Of a stretch of 64,000 nt of DNA, positions 8,441 to 16,809 are shown one piece after another. The stretch is from Oxalobacteraceae bacterium. GTDB lineage: Bacteria; Pseudomonadota; Gammaproteobacteria; Burkholderiales; Burkholderiaceae_D. Below the pieces are notes generated by a model. It was not told the DNA's origin and ran no database searches. It worked only from the letters and a program-made list of their open reading frames with translations. Position 1 is the first letter of the stretch; the number at the start of each line of letters is the position of its first letter. The stretch covers positions 1 through 64,000 of the forward strand of contig JAIXXN010000059.1 in NCBI GenBank assembly GCA_027490725.1, given 5' to 3'. The translations under genes were made by a program, and so were the position numbers.

Positions 8441-11296
8441 ATGATGCAACAATCTACGTCCAACTCCTACCTGTTTGGTGGGAACGCTCCGTACGTCGAA
8501 GAACTGTACGAAGCGTATCTCGACAATCCGGGTTCCGTGCCAGATAACTGGCGCGCCTATTTCGACGCCATGCAACACGTACCGGCTGTCGATGGTTCCA
8601 ATAAACCCGACGTAGCTCACGCTTCCGTGATCGCCTCGTTCGCCGAACGTGCGAAAGCTGGTCCGATCCGCACCGTGGTCGCTTCGGCCGATGCCGAAAT
8701 GGGTCGCAAGCGCGTTGCCGCTACCCAGCTGATCGCTGCTTACCGTTACCTCGGCTCGCGCTGGGCCAATCTGGACCCGCTGCAGCGCCAGGAACGTCCT
8801 GCCATTCCTGAACTCGACCCAGCCTTCTACGGCTTCGCCGATGCGGACATGGACACCGTGTTCAACATCAGCAACACCTATTTCGGCCCTGAGACCGCGA
8901 CCCTGCGCGACCTGCTGAACTTCCTGCGCGATACCTACACCCGTTCGATCGGCGCCGAGTATATGTACATCTCGGACCCTGCCGAAAAACGCTGGCTGCA
9001 AGAGCGTCTGGAATCGATCCGTTCGACGCCTAACTTCAGCGCAGAAAAGAAACAGCACATTCTGGAGCGTCTGACCGCTGCAGAAGGTCTGGAACGCTAC
9101 CTCCACACCAAATACGTCGGCCAGAAGCGTTTCTCGCTGGAAGGCGGCGAAACCTTCATCGCCTCGATCGATGAAATCATCCAGCGCGCCGGCGAAAAAG
9201 GCGTACAGGAAATCGTGATCGGTATGGCCCACCGCGGTCGTCTGAACGTGCTGGTCAACACCCTCGGCAAATCGCCGAAAGAACTGTTCGAAGAATTCGA
9301 AGGCAAGCACGGCGACGACCTGCCAGCCGGTGACGTGAAATATCACCAGGGCTTCTCGTCCGACATCACCACCGCTGGCGGTCCGGTGCACCTGTCGCTG
9401 GCCTTCAACCCATCGCACCTCGAAATCGTCAACCCAGTGGTAGAAGGTTCCGTGAAAGCCCGTATGGATCGCCGTGGCGACCACGCTGGTAAGCAAGTGC
9501 TGCCAATTCTGGTGCACGGCGATGCCGCGTTCGCGGGGCAGGGCGTTGTGATGGAAACCCTGAATCTGGCGCAAACCCGTGGTTACGGCACTGGCGGTAC
9601 CGTGCACATCGTGATCAACAACCAGATCGGTTTCACCACCTCCGACCCGCGCGATGCCCGTTCGACCATCTACTGCTCGGACGTGGTCAAAATGATCGAA
9701 GCACCGGTACTGCACGTGAATGCCGATGATCCGGAAGCCGTGGTACTGGCGTCGCAGATCGCCATGGATTACCGTCTGCAGTTCCAGAAAGATATCGTTG
9801 TCGACATCATCTGCTACCGCAAGCTGGGCCACAACGAACAGGATACCCCAGCGCTGACCCAGCCGCTGATGTACAAGAAAATCGGTCAGCACCCTGGTAC
9901 CCGCAAACTGTACGCCGACAAACTGGTGGCACAGAACGTGATCGCTGCCGATGGCGGCGAAAAAATGCAATCGGCCTTCCGTGATGCCATGGATGCCGGT
10001 AAGCACACCGTTGATCCGGTCATCACCAACTTCAAGAACAAGTTCGCGGTCGACTGGCTGCCGTTCCTGAACCGCAAGTGGACCGATAGCGCCGACACCG
10101 CCGTGCCGATGACGGAACTGAAACGCCTGGCTGGCCGTATCACTACCGTCCCGGAAAACTTCAAAGTCCACGCACTGGTTGAAAAAGTACTGGCAGACCG
10201 TTCGGCCATGGGCCGCGGCGAACTGAATCTGGACTGGGGTATGGGCGAGCATCTGGGCTACGCTTCGCTGGTCGCTTCCGGCTACGCGGTACGTCTGACC
10301 GGTCAGGATTCTGGTCGCGGTACCTTCGTACACCGTCACGCCGTGCTGCACGATCAGAACCGCGAGCGCTGGGATGCCGGCACCTATGTGCCACTGCAGA
10401 ACATCGCCGAAGGTCAGGCACCGTTCACCGTGATTGACTCGGTACTGTCCGAAGAAGCGGTACTGGGCTTCGAATACGGTTACTCGACCGCTGAACCGAA
10501 TACCCTGACCATCTGGGAAGCCCAGTTCGGCGACTTCGTCAACGGCGCACAAGTGGTGATCGACCAGTTCATCAGCTCCGGCGAAGTGAAGTGGGGTCGT
10601 GCTTCGGGTCTGGTGATGATGCTGCCACACGGTTACGAAGGTCAGGGTCCGGAGCACTCGTCGGCCCGTCCTGAGCGTTTCCTGCAGCTGTGCGCAGACA
10701 ACAATATGCAAGTGGTGCAGCCCACCACCGCCGCGCAGATCTTCCACGTGCTGCGTCGCCAGATGGTGCGTCAGTTCCGCAAACCGCTGGTCATCCTCAC
10801 GCCGAAATCGCTGCTGCGTAACAAGGATGCCGGTTCGCAACTGACCGATCTGGCCAAAGGTGCGTTCCAGACCGTGATCGGTGAAGTCGACGACAAAATC
10901 GATGCCAAGAAAGTCAAACGCGTGGTCGCTTGCTCGGGCAAGGTCTACTACGACCTGGTCAATGCACGCAAAACCCGTGGTCAGACCGATACCGCGATCA
11001 TCCGCGTGGAACAGCTGTATCCGTTCCCGCACAAATCGTTCGCTGCCGAACTGAAGAAATTCCCGAACCTGACCGAAGTGGTCTGGGCCCAGGACGAGCC
11101 GCAGAATCAGGGCCCATGGTTCCAGATTCAGCACAACATCTTCGAGAGCATGGATGCCGGTCAGCGTCTGGCTTACGCCGGTCGCCCAGCGTCGGCATCG
11201 CCGGCCGTCGGTTACTACGACAAGCACTATGCCCAGCAAAAAGATCTGCTGGAAACGGCATTCTCGAAGCTGAAAGGCTTCATTCTGACCAAGTAA
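8441..11296 (+). CDS. sucA: 2-oxoglutarate dehydrogenase E1 component
   Basis: 951 residues from ATG 8441, preceded by GAAGAAAGG at suitable distance; a GTG at 8432 abuts the ribosome site and is less likely. The thiamine-diphosphate enzyme decarboxylates 2-oxoglutarate and transfers the succinyl group to the lipoyl E2. Seen: N-terminal SNSYLFGGNAPYVEELYE segment, active-site GMAHRGRLNVL, VHGDAAFAGQG, the cofactor/metal region INNQIGFTTSDPRDARS, and PHGYEGQGPEHSSARPER near the C-terminus. First gene of sucA-sucB-pspC-like-lpdA, all on one strand. Confidence 0.97.
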   Translation: MMQQSTSNSYLFGGNAPYVEELYEAYLDNPGSVPDNWRAYFDAMQHVPAVDGSNKPDVAHASVIASFAERAKAGPIRTVVASADAEMGRKRVAATQLIAAYRYLGSRWANLDPLQRQERPAIPELDPAFYGFADADMDTVFNISNTYFGPETATLRDLLNFLRDTYTRSIGAEYMYISDPAEKRWLQERLESIRSTPNFSAEKKQHILERLTAAEGLERYLHTKYVGQKRFSLEGGETFIASIDEIIQRAGEKGVQEIVIGMAHRGRLNVLVNTLGKSPKELFEEFEGKHGDDLPAGDVKYHQGFSSDITTAGGPVHLSLAFNPSHLEIVNPVVEGSVKARMDRRGDHAGKQVLPILVHGDAAFAGQGVVMETLNLAQTRGYGTGGTVHIVINNQIGFTTSDPRDARSTIYCSDVVKMIEAPVLHVNADDPEAVVLASQIAMDYRLQFQKDIVVDIICYRKLGHNEQDTPALTQPLMYKKIGQHPGTRKLYADKLVAQNVIAADGGEKMQSAFRDAMDAGKHTVDPVITNFKNKFAVDWLPFLNRKWTDSADTAVPMTELKRLAGRITTVPENFKVHALVEKVLADRSAMGRGELNLDWGMGEHLGYASLVASGYAVRLTGQDSGRGTFVHRHAVLHDQNRERWDAGTYVPLQNIAEGQAPFTVIDSVLSEEAVLGFEYGYSTAEPNTLTIWEAQFGDFVNGAQVVIDQFISSGEVKWGRASGLVMMLPHGYEGQGPEHSSARPERFLQLCADNNMQVVQPTTAAQIFHVLRRQMVRQFRKPLVILTPKSLLRNKDAGSQLTDLAKGAFQTVIGEVDDKIDAKKVKRVVACSGKVYYDLVNARKTRGQTDTAIIRVEQLYPFPHKSFAAELKKFPNLTEVVWAQDEPQNQGPWFQIQHNIFESMDAGQRLAYAGRPASASPAVGYYDKHYAQQKDLLETAFSKLKGFILTK

Positions 11297-11303
11297 GGCA
11301 GGC

Positions 11304-11328
11304 TGGCGCCGCGCACAGCGCGGCGCCA
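11304..11328. other. GC-rich hairpin between sucA and sucB
   Basis: An 11-bp perfect stem (TGGCGCCGCGC and its complement) with an ACA loop. No T tract follows, so it is unlikely to be a full terminator; it may protect the sucA message or partly attenuate transcription. Confidence 0.65.
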
Positions 11329-11414
11329 CGATTCAGGTTCACCAGCTTGATCACTCAGGCGCGCGCGCCAGCAGTTTGCGCAGCGCCGCACCACTACAAT
11401 TTACGGAGTTACAC

Positions 11415-12656
11415 ATGGCACAAATCGAAGTTAAAGTTCCTCAACTGTCGGAATCGGTCGCAGAAGCAACCATGCTGACCTGGCATAAAAAAGTCGGCGA
11501 CAGCGTTGCGCGCGACGAAAACCTGATCGACATCGAAACCGATAAAGTGGTGCTGGAACTGCCAGCGCCGGCCGCCGGCGTACTGATCAGCATCATCAAA
11601 GGCGACGGTAGCACCGTGGTTGCCGACGAACTGATCGCCATCATCGACACCGAAGCGACCGCTGCTGCCGCGCCTGCTGCTGCCGCCGCTGCACCAGCCG
11701 CTGCCGTCGCTGCCGCACCAGTTGCCGCTGCCGCCAACAAGGGCGACGTGGCCATGCCAGCTGCTGCCAAGATCCTGTCGGAAAAAGGTCTGAGCGCCAG
11801 CGACGTTGCCGGTTCGGGCAAAGATGGTCGCGTCACCAAGGGTGATGCACTGGCCGCTTCGGTCAAAGCGACGCCAGCGGTTGCTCCGCTGGCTGCACCA
11901 GCAGCCAAAGCTTCGCTGCAACAAGTGGCGGCACCAGCTGCTGCCAATCTGGGCGATCGTCCGGAAGAGCGCGTGCCGATGAGCCGTCTGCGTGCCCGTA
12001 TCGCCGAGCGTCTGCTGCAATCGCAATCGACCAACGCGATTCTGACCACCTTCAACGAAGTGAACATGGCGCCAGTCATGGACCTGCGTAACAAGTACAA
12101 AGACAAGTTCGAAAAAGAACACGGCGTCAAGCTGGGCTTCATGTCCTTCTTCGTTAAAGCTGCTGTGGCCGCACTGAAGAAATACCCGATCCTGAACGCT
12201 TCGGTGGATGGCAACGACATCGTCTACCACGGCTACTTCGACATCGGTATCGCCGTCGGTTCGCCACGCGGTCTGGTGGTGCCGATTCTGCGCAACGCTG
12301 ACCAGATGTCGATCGCTGACATCGAGAAGAAAATCGGTGAATTCGGTGCCAAAGCCAAAGAAGGCAAGCTGACCCTGGACGACCTGACCGGCGGTACCTT
12401 CTCGATCTCGAATGGTGGTACCTTCGGTTCGATGCTGTCGACCCCGATCATCAACCCGCCACAATCGGCGATTCTGGGCGTGCACGCCACCAAAGACCGC
12501 GCTGTGGTCGAAAACGGTCAGATCGTGATCCGTCCGATGAACTACCTGGCAATGTCGTATGATCACCGCATCATCGACGGCCGTGAAGCCGTGCTGGGTC
12601 TGGTTGCAATGAAAGAGGCACTGGAAGATCCAGCCCGCCTGCTGCTGGAACTGTAA
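11415..12656 (+). CDS. sucB: Dihydrolipoyllysine succinyltransferase (E2 of 2-oxoglutarate dehydrogenase)
   Basis: 413 residues from ATG 11415 (CGGAG seven bases upstream). Domains: lipoyl domain 1-80 with the lipoylated lysine in DIETDKVVLE; an Ala/Pro-rich linker; peripheral-subunit binding domain about 115-150 (AAAKILSEKGLSASDV); a second flexible linker; and the C-terminal acyltransferase core with MSYDHRIIDGREAV carrying the catalytic His and Asp. It moves succinyl groups to CoA and forms the complex core. It lies 118 bases after sucA. Confidence 0.97.
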   Translation: MAQIEVKVPQLSESVAEATMLTWHKKVGDSVARDENLIDIETDKVVLELPAPAAGVLISIIKGDGSTVVADELIAIIDTEATAAAAPAAAAAAPAAAVAAAPVAAAANKGDVAMPAAAKILSEKGLSASDVAGSGKDGRVTKGDALAASVKATPAVAPLAAPAAKASLQQVAAPAAANLGDRPEERVPMSRLRARIAERLLQSQSTNAILTTFNEVNMAPVMDLRNKYKDKFEKEHGVKLGFMSFFVKAAVAALKKYPILNASVDGNDIVYHGYFDIGIAVGSPRGLVVPILRNADQMSIADIEKKIGEFGAKAKEGKLTLDDLTGGTFSISNGGTFGSMLSTPIINPPQSAILGVHATKDRAVVENGQIVIRPMNYLAMSYDHRIIDGREAVLGLVAMKEALEDPARLLLEL

Positions 12657-12666
12657 TCCATGCCCC

Positions 12667-12694
12667 GGCGTTCCGGCCCTGTGGCCGGAACGCC
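12667..12694. other. 12-bp intercistronic hairpin between sucB and the PspC gene
   Basis: Left arm GGCGTTCCGGCC and its exact complement flank a CTGT loop, ten bases after the sucB stop. There is no T tract. It is probably a processing or stability element that uncouples sucB from the genes behind it. Confidence 0.7.
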
Positions 12695-12710
12695 CTTCAG
12701 AGGAAGAATC

Positions 12711-13040
12711 ATGAGCGTTGCAGAAGAAATTAAGCGTTTGCACGAACTGCACCAGTCCGGCGCCTTGTCGGACCAGGAGTTTGCCGCCGCCAAGGCCAAG
12801 CTACTGAATAGTGGTGGCGATCCCGATCAGCAGTTTTCCAATGACATCAGCCGTTTGCGCCGCTCTGTGAGCGATCGCTGGCTCGGTGGTGTCTGCGGTG
12901 GCTTGGGCAAGATTACCGGAGTAGAAACCTGGATCTGGCGCTTGCTGTTCGTGCTGTTCGTGATGACGTTTGGCTTCGGCCTCGCGATTTACATTCTGCT
13001 CTGGATCTTTGTGCCAGAAGAAGAACTGATAGGAAAATAA
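12711..13040 (+). CDS. PspC-domain membrane protein with N-terminal SHOCT-like motif
   Basis: 109 residues from ATG 12711, preceded by AGAGGAAG. Residues 1-35 form a SHOCT-like oligomerisation helix pair (EIKRLHELHQSGALSDQEFAAAKAKLL, written here as its family pattern: short helices ending in FxxxKxxLL). Residues 48-105 are a PspC domain: WLGGVCGGLG, then one strongly hydrophobic helix LLFVLFVMTFGFGLAIYILL and a short VPEEE tail. PspC proteins sense or buffer inner-membrane stress. Its place between sucB and lpdA, with three bases to lpdA, means it is co-expressed with the dehydrogenase complex; why is not known. Confidence 0.87.
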   Translation: MSVAEEIKRLHELHQSGALSDQEFAAAKAKLLNSGGDPDQQFSNDISRLRRSVSDRWLGGVCGGLGKITGVETWIWRLLFVLFVMTFGFGLAIYILLWIFVPEEELIGK

Positions 13041-13043
13041 AAG

Positions 13044-14474
13044 ATGAGCAAACAATTTGACGTAGTCGTCATCGGCGCCGGTCCCGGCGGTTATATCGCT
13101 GCGATCCGTGCAGCACAACTGGGTTTCTCGGTAGCCTGCGTGGATGCCTGGGAAAATGAAAAGGGCGGCCCGGCACCGGGTGGTACTTGCACCAACGTCG
13201 GTTGCATCCCTTCCAAAGCGCTGCTGCAATCGTCGGAACACTACGAGCACGCTGGCCATGCGTTCAAAGAACACGGTATCGATGTTGCCGGTCTGTCCCT
13301 GAACCTGCCACAGATGCTGAAACGTAAGAACACCGTCGTTAAACAGAATAATGACGGTATCCTGTTCCTGTTCAAGAAAAACAAAGTGACCTTCTTCCAC
13401 GGCCGTGCTGCCTTCGCTGGCGCCGCTACCGCAGAAGGCTACCCGCTGGCCATTTCGGCACCCGCCAACGAAACCATCACTGCCAAGCAAGTCATCATCG
13501 CGACCGGCTCGAACGCCCGCGAACTGCCGGGTGCTGCGTTTGACGAAAAACTGATTCTGTCCAACACCGGCGCGCTGGCGATTGACGCTGTGCCTGCCAA
13601 ACTGGGTGTGATCGGCGCTGGCGTGATCGGTCTGGAAATGGGTTCCGTATGGCGCCGTCTGGGTTCCGAAGTCACCGTGCTGGAAGGCCTGCCAGTGTTC
13701 CTCGGCGCGGTTGACGAGCAGATCGCCAAGGAAGCACAGAAACTGTTCACCAAACAGGGTCTGGGCATCCATCTGGGCTGCAAGATCGGCACCATCACCA
13801 AGGGCGACAACAACGTCACCGTGGCCTACGAAAACGCCAAGGGCGAAGCACTGACCGCCGTGTTCGATAAGCTGATTATCTCGATCGGCCGTACCCCGAA
13901 CACCAACGGTCTGGGCGCTGATAAAGTCGGCCTGGCACTGGACGAGCGTGGTTTCGTCGCCGTCGACGGCGATTGCAAAACCAATCTGCCGGGCGTGTGG
14001 GCAGTGGGCGACGTGGTGCGTGGTCCGATGCTGGCGCACAAAGCCGAAGAAGAAGGCGTTGCCGTGGCCGAGCGTATCGCTGGCCAGCACGGTCACACCA
14101 ACTTCGATACGATTCCCTGGGTGATCTACACCTCGCCGGAAATCGCCTGGGTCGGCAAAACCGAACAGCAACTGAAAGCTGCCGGCACCGCCTACAAGGC
14201 TGGCACCTTCCCGTTCCTGGCCAACGGCCGTGCCCGTGCGCTGGGCGATACCTCGGGTATGGTCAAGTTCCTGGCCGATGCGACCACCGATGAAATCCTC
14301 GGCGTGCACATCATTGGCCCGATGGCTTCGGAACTGATTTCCGAAGCCGTGGTTGCCATGGAGTTCAAAGCTTCGGCAGAAGACATCGCGCGTATCTGCC
14401 ACGCTCACCCATCGCTGTCGGAAGCTACCAAAGAGGCAGCGCTGGCGATCGATAAGCGTACCCTGAACTTCTAA
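13044..14474 (+). CDS. lpdA: Dihydrolipoyl dehydrogenase (E3)
   Basis: 476 residues. FAD-binding start DVVVIGAGPGGYIAA, the redox disulfide GGTCTNVGCIPSKALL, an NAD Rossmann segment GVIGAGVIGLEMGSVW, the second FAD segment WAVGDVVRGPMLAHKAEEE, and the C-terminal His-Glu active-site pair in CHAHPSLSEATKEAAL. It reoxidises dihydrolipoyl groups of the 2-oxoglutarate dehydrogenase E2 with NAD. It starts three bases after the PspC gene and ends at a terminator, closing the operon. Confidence 0.97.
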   Translation: MSKQFDVVVIGAGPGGYIAAIRAAQLGFSVACVDAWENEKGGPAPGGTCTNVGCIPSKALLQSSEHYEHAGHAFKEHGIDVAGLSLNLPQMLKRKNTVVKQNNDGILFLFKKNKVTFFHGRAAFAGAATAEGYPLAISAPANETITAKQVIIATGSNARELPGAAFDEKLILSNTGALAIDAVPAKLGVIGAGVIGLEMGSVWRRLGSEVTVLEGLPVFLGAVDEQIAKEAQKLFTKQGLGIHLGCKIGTITKGDNNVTVAYENAKGEALTAVFDKLIISIGRTPNTNGLGADKVGLALDERGFVAVDGDCKTNLPGVWAVGDVVRGPMLAHKAEEEGVAVAERIAGQHGHTNFDTIPWVIYTSPEIAWVGKTEQQLKAAGTAYKAGTFPFLANGRARALGDTSGMVKFLADATTDEILGVHIIGPMASELISEAVVAMEFKASAEDIARICHAHPSLSEATKEAALAIDKRTLNF

Positions 14475-14494
14475 GCACTCCTGACACGGACTGC

Positions 14495-14522
14495 GGGCGG
14501 ACTGCGGTCCGCCCTTTTTTTT
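14495..14522 (+). terminator. Terminator after lpdA
   Basis: An 8-bp stem (GGGCGGAC with GTCCGCCC) and TGCG loop followed by eight T residues, 20 bases after the lpdA stop. It ends the sucA-sucB-pspC-lpdA transcript. Confidence 0.93.
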
Positions 14523-14548
14523 ATTTGCGCTGTACAGAATAGAGCCTC

Positions 14549-15646
14549 ATGAACGTCGAAGAGTTTTACCAGAATGCGCTGGAACAGCGTAATTTCAAAG
14601 CCGATGCTGCCCAGCGTCGTGCGGTTGACCGTCTGCAAGTGTGCTACGACCAGTGGGTGAGCTACAAAGGCCAGCGCGCCAGTACCTTCAAGCGCCTGAT
14701 CAACCGTCCCGACGTGCCGCGTGGCGTGTATATGTGGGGCGGGGTAGGGCGTGGTAAGTCCTTCCTGATGGACAGTTTCTATTCGGTGGTGCCGGTGGTG
14801 CGCAAGACCCGTCTGCACTTCCACGAATTCATGCGCGGCGTCCACCGCCAGCTCGACGAGCTGAAGGGCGTGGCCAATCCGCTCGACGAAGTGGCCAAGC
14901 GGGTGGCCAAGAAATACCGTCTGATCTGCTTCGATGAGTTCCACATCTCCGATGTGGCCGATGCCATGATCATGTACAACCTGCTGAAGGCGCTGTTCGA
15001 TAACGGCGTGTCCTTCATTATGACCTCCAACTACGATCCGCGGCTGCTGTATCCGGACGGTCTGCATCGTGACCGGATTCTGCCGACCATTGCGCTGCTG
15101 TATGAAAAGCTCGATGTGATGAATATCGATGCCGGCATCGATTACCGTGGCCGTGCGCTGGAACAGGTGGAGTCGTATTACACTCCGCTCAACGCGGCCA
15201 CCGATGAAGCGCTGCGGGTGGCCTATGCCAAGGTGGCCGAGAGCGCGGATGAAGATCCGATGATCCGCATCGAAGCGCGCGAGATCCGTGCGCTGCGGCG
15301 TGCCGGTACCACCATCTGGTTCGATTTCAATACCCTGTGCGGCGGCCCCCGTTCGCAGAATGATTATCTGGAAATCGCCAGCCGCTTCCATACCGTGATA
15401 TTGTCCGGCATTCCCATGATGTCGGCGTCAATGTCGTCGGAGGCACGCCGCTTTACATGGCTGATCGATGTGTTCTACGATCAGGGCGTGAAGTTGCTGA
15501 TGTCGGCCGAAGTGGCGCCGGAAGAGTTGTACACCACCGGTACCCTGGCCAATGAATTCCACCGCACTGTCTCACGGATTGTCGAGATGCAGTCGCAGGA
15601 ATATATGGATAAGGAGCAGCGCGCCACGGCCGCTGCGCTGGCTTAA
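14549..15646 (+). CDS. zapE: Cell-division ATPase ZapE (AFG1 family)
   Basis: 365 residues. Walker A in MWGGVGRGKSFLMD, Walker B in LICFDEFHISDVADA, and the sensor segment FIMTSNYDP are typical of the AFG1/ZapE AAA+ family. In E. coli ZapE acts at the division septum and destabilises FtsZ polymers, mainly under low oxygen or stress; the mitochondrial relative Lace1/Afg1 takes part in respiratory-chain quality control. It follows lpdA after a terminator, a common betaproteobacterial neighbourhood, and probably has its own promoter in the short gap. Confidence 0.94.
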   Translation: MNVEEFYQNALEQRNFKADAAQRRAVDRLQVCYDQWVSYKGQRASTFKRLINRPDVPRGVYMWGGVGRGKSFLMDSFYSVVPVVRKTRLHFHEFMRGVHRQLDELKGVANPLDEVAKRVAKKYRLICFDEFHISDVADAMIMYNLLKALFDNGVSFIMTSNYDPRLLYPDGLHRDRILPTIALLYEKLDVMNIDAGIDYRGRALEQVESYYTPLNAATDEALRVAYAKVAESADEDPMIRIEAREIRALRRAGTTIWFDFNTLCGGPRSQNDYLEIASRFHTVILSGIPMMSASMSSEARRFTWLIDVFYDQGVKLLMSAEVAPEELYTTGTLANEFHRTVSRIVEMQSQEYMDKEQRATAAALA

Positions 15647-15675
15647 GCACGGGATGGCGTAACAGGAAAATGTTG

Positions 15676-16395
15676 ATGAAGATAGTGAGGAAACTCCTTG
15701 CCGGACTGTGGCTGGCGGCACTGGTCACCCCCGTGTTGGCAGAGTCTGCTGTAGGAGTCTGGCCCAAGGTGCATACGGTCGAGCAGGCCAATGCGACGCT
15801 GCTGCGTGTGGAGCAGGAACGCAGCGTCGTCAATGACGCCTATGGCGCAGCCGAACGGGTCTGCTACGAAAAATTCTTTGTCAACGCCTGTCTGGGCGAG
15901 GCCAAGGAAACCCGCCGCGTGGCACTGGCGCTGCTGCGCGCTGCCGAGGTGGATGCCGAGCATTTCAAACGTGCTGACTCGGTGGAAAAACGTGACGCCG
16001 ATCTGGCCGAGCGAGCCCGCAAGGACGCCGAAGAGCAGGCCCAGCGTGCTGCCTTGCCACCCAAAGCGCCGAAAGTCGTGGATGAAACGTCCGTTCCGGC
16101 ACCCCAGTCCGGGCCTGTGGTGGATCGCGAAGCGCAGCATGCGCAGAAGCTGCAGAAACTGGCAGCACAGGATGCGGCGCGGGAAGCCAAGCGCGCAGAG
16201 AATCTGGCCGCCTTCGAGCGCAAGCAGCAGGAAGCGCTGCGTCGGCAGGCTGCAGTAGCGAAGAAGAAGGCCGAGAACGAGGCGCGTCTGGCTGCCAGTG
16301 AGGCAGCGCGAGCCAAGGCTGAGGCCAAGGCCGAGGCCAAGGCCGAGGCCAAGGCCGAGGCGGACGCGAAGGCTGCCGCCGCCCGAGGCCAGTAA
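15676..16395 (+). CDS. Secreted Ala/Lys/Glu-rich coiled-coil protein of unknown function
   Basis: 239 residues from ATG 15676 (ATG 15670 lies too close to the AGGA site). A signal peptide (KLLAGLWLAALVTPVLA) is followed by a 70-residue conserved-looking segment with two cysteines (VCYEKFFVNACLGEAKETRR), a proline-containing hinge and a long charged coiled coil. The C-terminus is an AEAK repeat coded by a 12-bp tandem repeat. The layout suggests a periplasmic extended protein, perhaps a spacer or envelope-binding factor, but no function can be assigned. Confidence 0.8.
   Translation: MKIVRKLLAGLWLAALVTPVLAESAVGVWPKVHTVEQANATLLRVEQERSVVNDAYGAAERVCYEKFFVNACLGEAKETRRVALALLRAAEVDAEHFKRADSVEKRDADLAERARKDAEEQAQRAALPPKAPKVVDETSVPAPQSGPVVDREAQHAQKLQKLAAQDAAREAKRAENLAAFERKQQEALRRQAAVAKKKAENEARLAASEAARAKAEAKAEAKAEAKAEADAKAAAARGQ
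16321..16356. repeat. 12-bp tandem repeat coding AEAK
   Basis: Three perfect copies of GAGGCCAAGGCC within the 3' end of the coiled-coil gene. In-frame copy change would alter helix length only. Confidence 0.9.
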
Positions 16396-16586
16396 GGCGG
16401 CAAGCACTGAAACTGTGCTGTAAAGTGCACCGGGCAGTGCCGCCTGCAGTGCGCTGGCCGGCGGTCCCCGTCATCATAAAGTTGGCTGGGGCCGCCGGGT
16501 AGATTACACTACGAACGGTGTCATCGTTGTTAAGCAGTACTCCGATGTTTCAATGAAACTTTTTGTGTGGGTAAAGACCGAGAATT

Positions 16587-16787
16587 ATGGCTGATGTAAT
16601 CGATATCCAGCGTCGTCTGATAGAACTCGACGTTGAACACCGCGATCTGGATGCTGTCATCAACATGCTGACGCTGGACGGCCATCACGATCAGCTGCAA
16701 TTGCGCCGTCTCAAGAAGCGCAAGCTGCAATTGAAAGACCATATCACCCTGCTCAAGATGCAACTGGTGCCGGACGTCCCGGCCTGA
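16587..16787 (+). CDS. Small YdcH-like (DUF465) coiled-coil protein
   Basis: 66 residues, almost wholly alpha-helical, with RLIELDVEHRDLDAVI at the start and the LRRLKKRKLQLKDHI basic helix typical of the DUF465/YdcH family. The family is widespread in Proteobacteria and of unknown function. It ends 22 bases before the DinG-type helicase and may be co-transcribed with it. The 191 bases before it hold no gene that I can support. Confidence 0.85.
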   Translation: MADVIDIQRRLIELDVEHRDLDAVINMLTLDGHHDQLQLRRLKKRKLQLKDHITLLKMQLVPDVPA

Positions 16788-16809
16788 GTCGTCGCTTACG
16801 AAGTCTATT

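Noticed and set aside
8405..11329. Long open frame on the minus strand opposite sucA
   Set aside because: It mirrors the codon bias of sucA, has no ribosome site or recognisable domain, and the plus-strand product is certain.
12801..14408. Long minus-strand frame opposite lpdA
   Set aside because: It spans two plus-strand genes with clear families and has no start signal.
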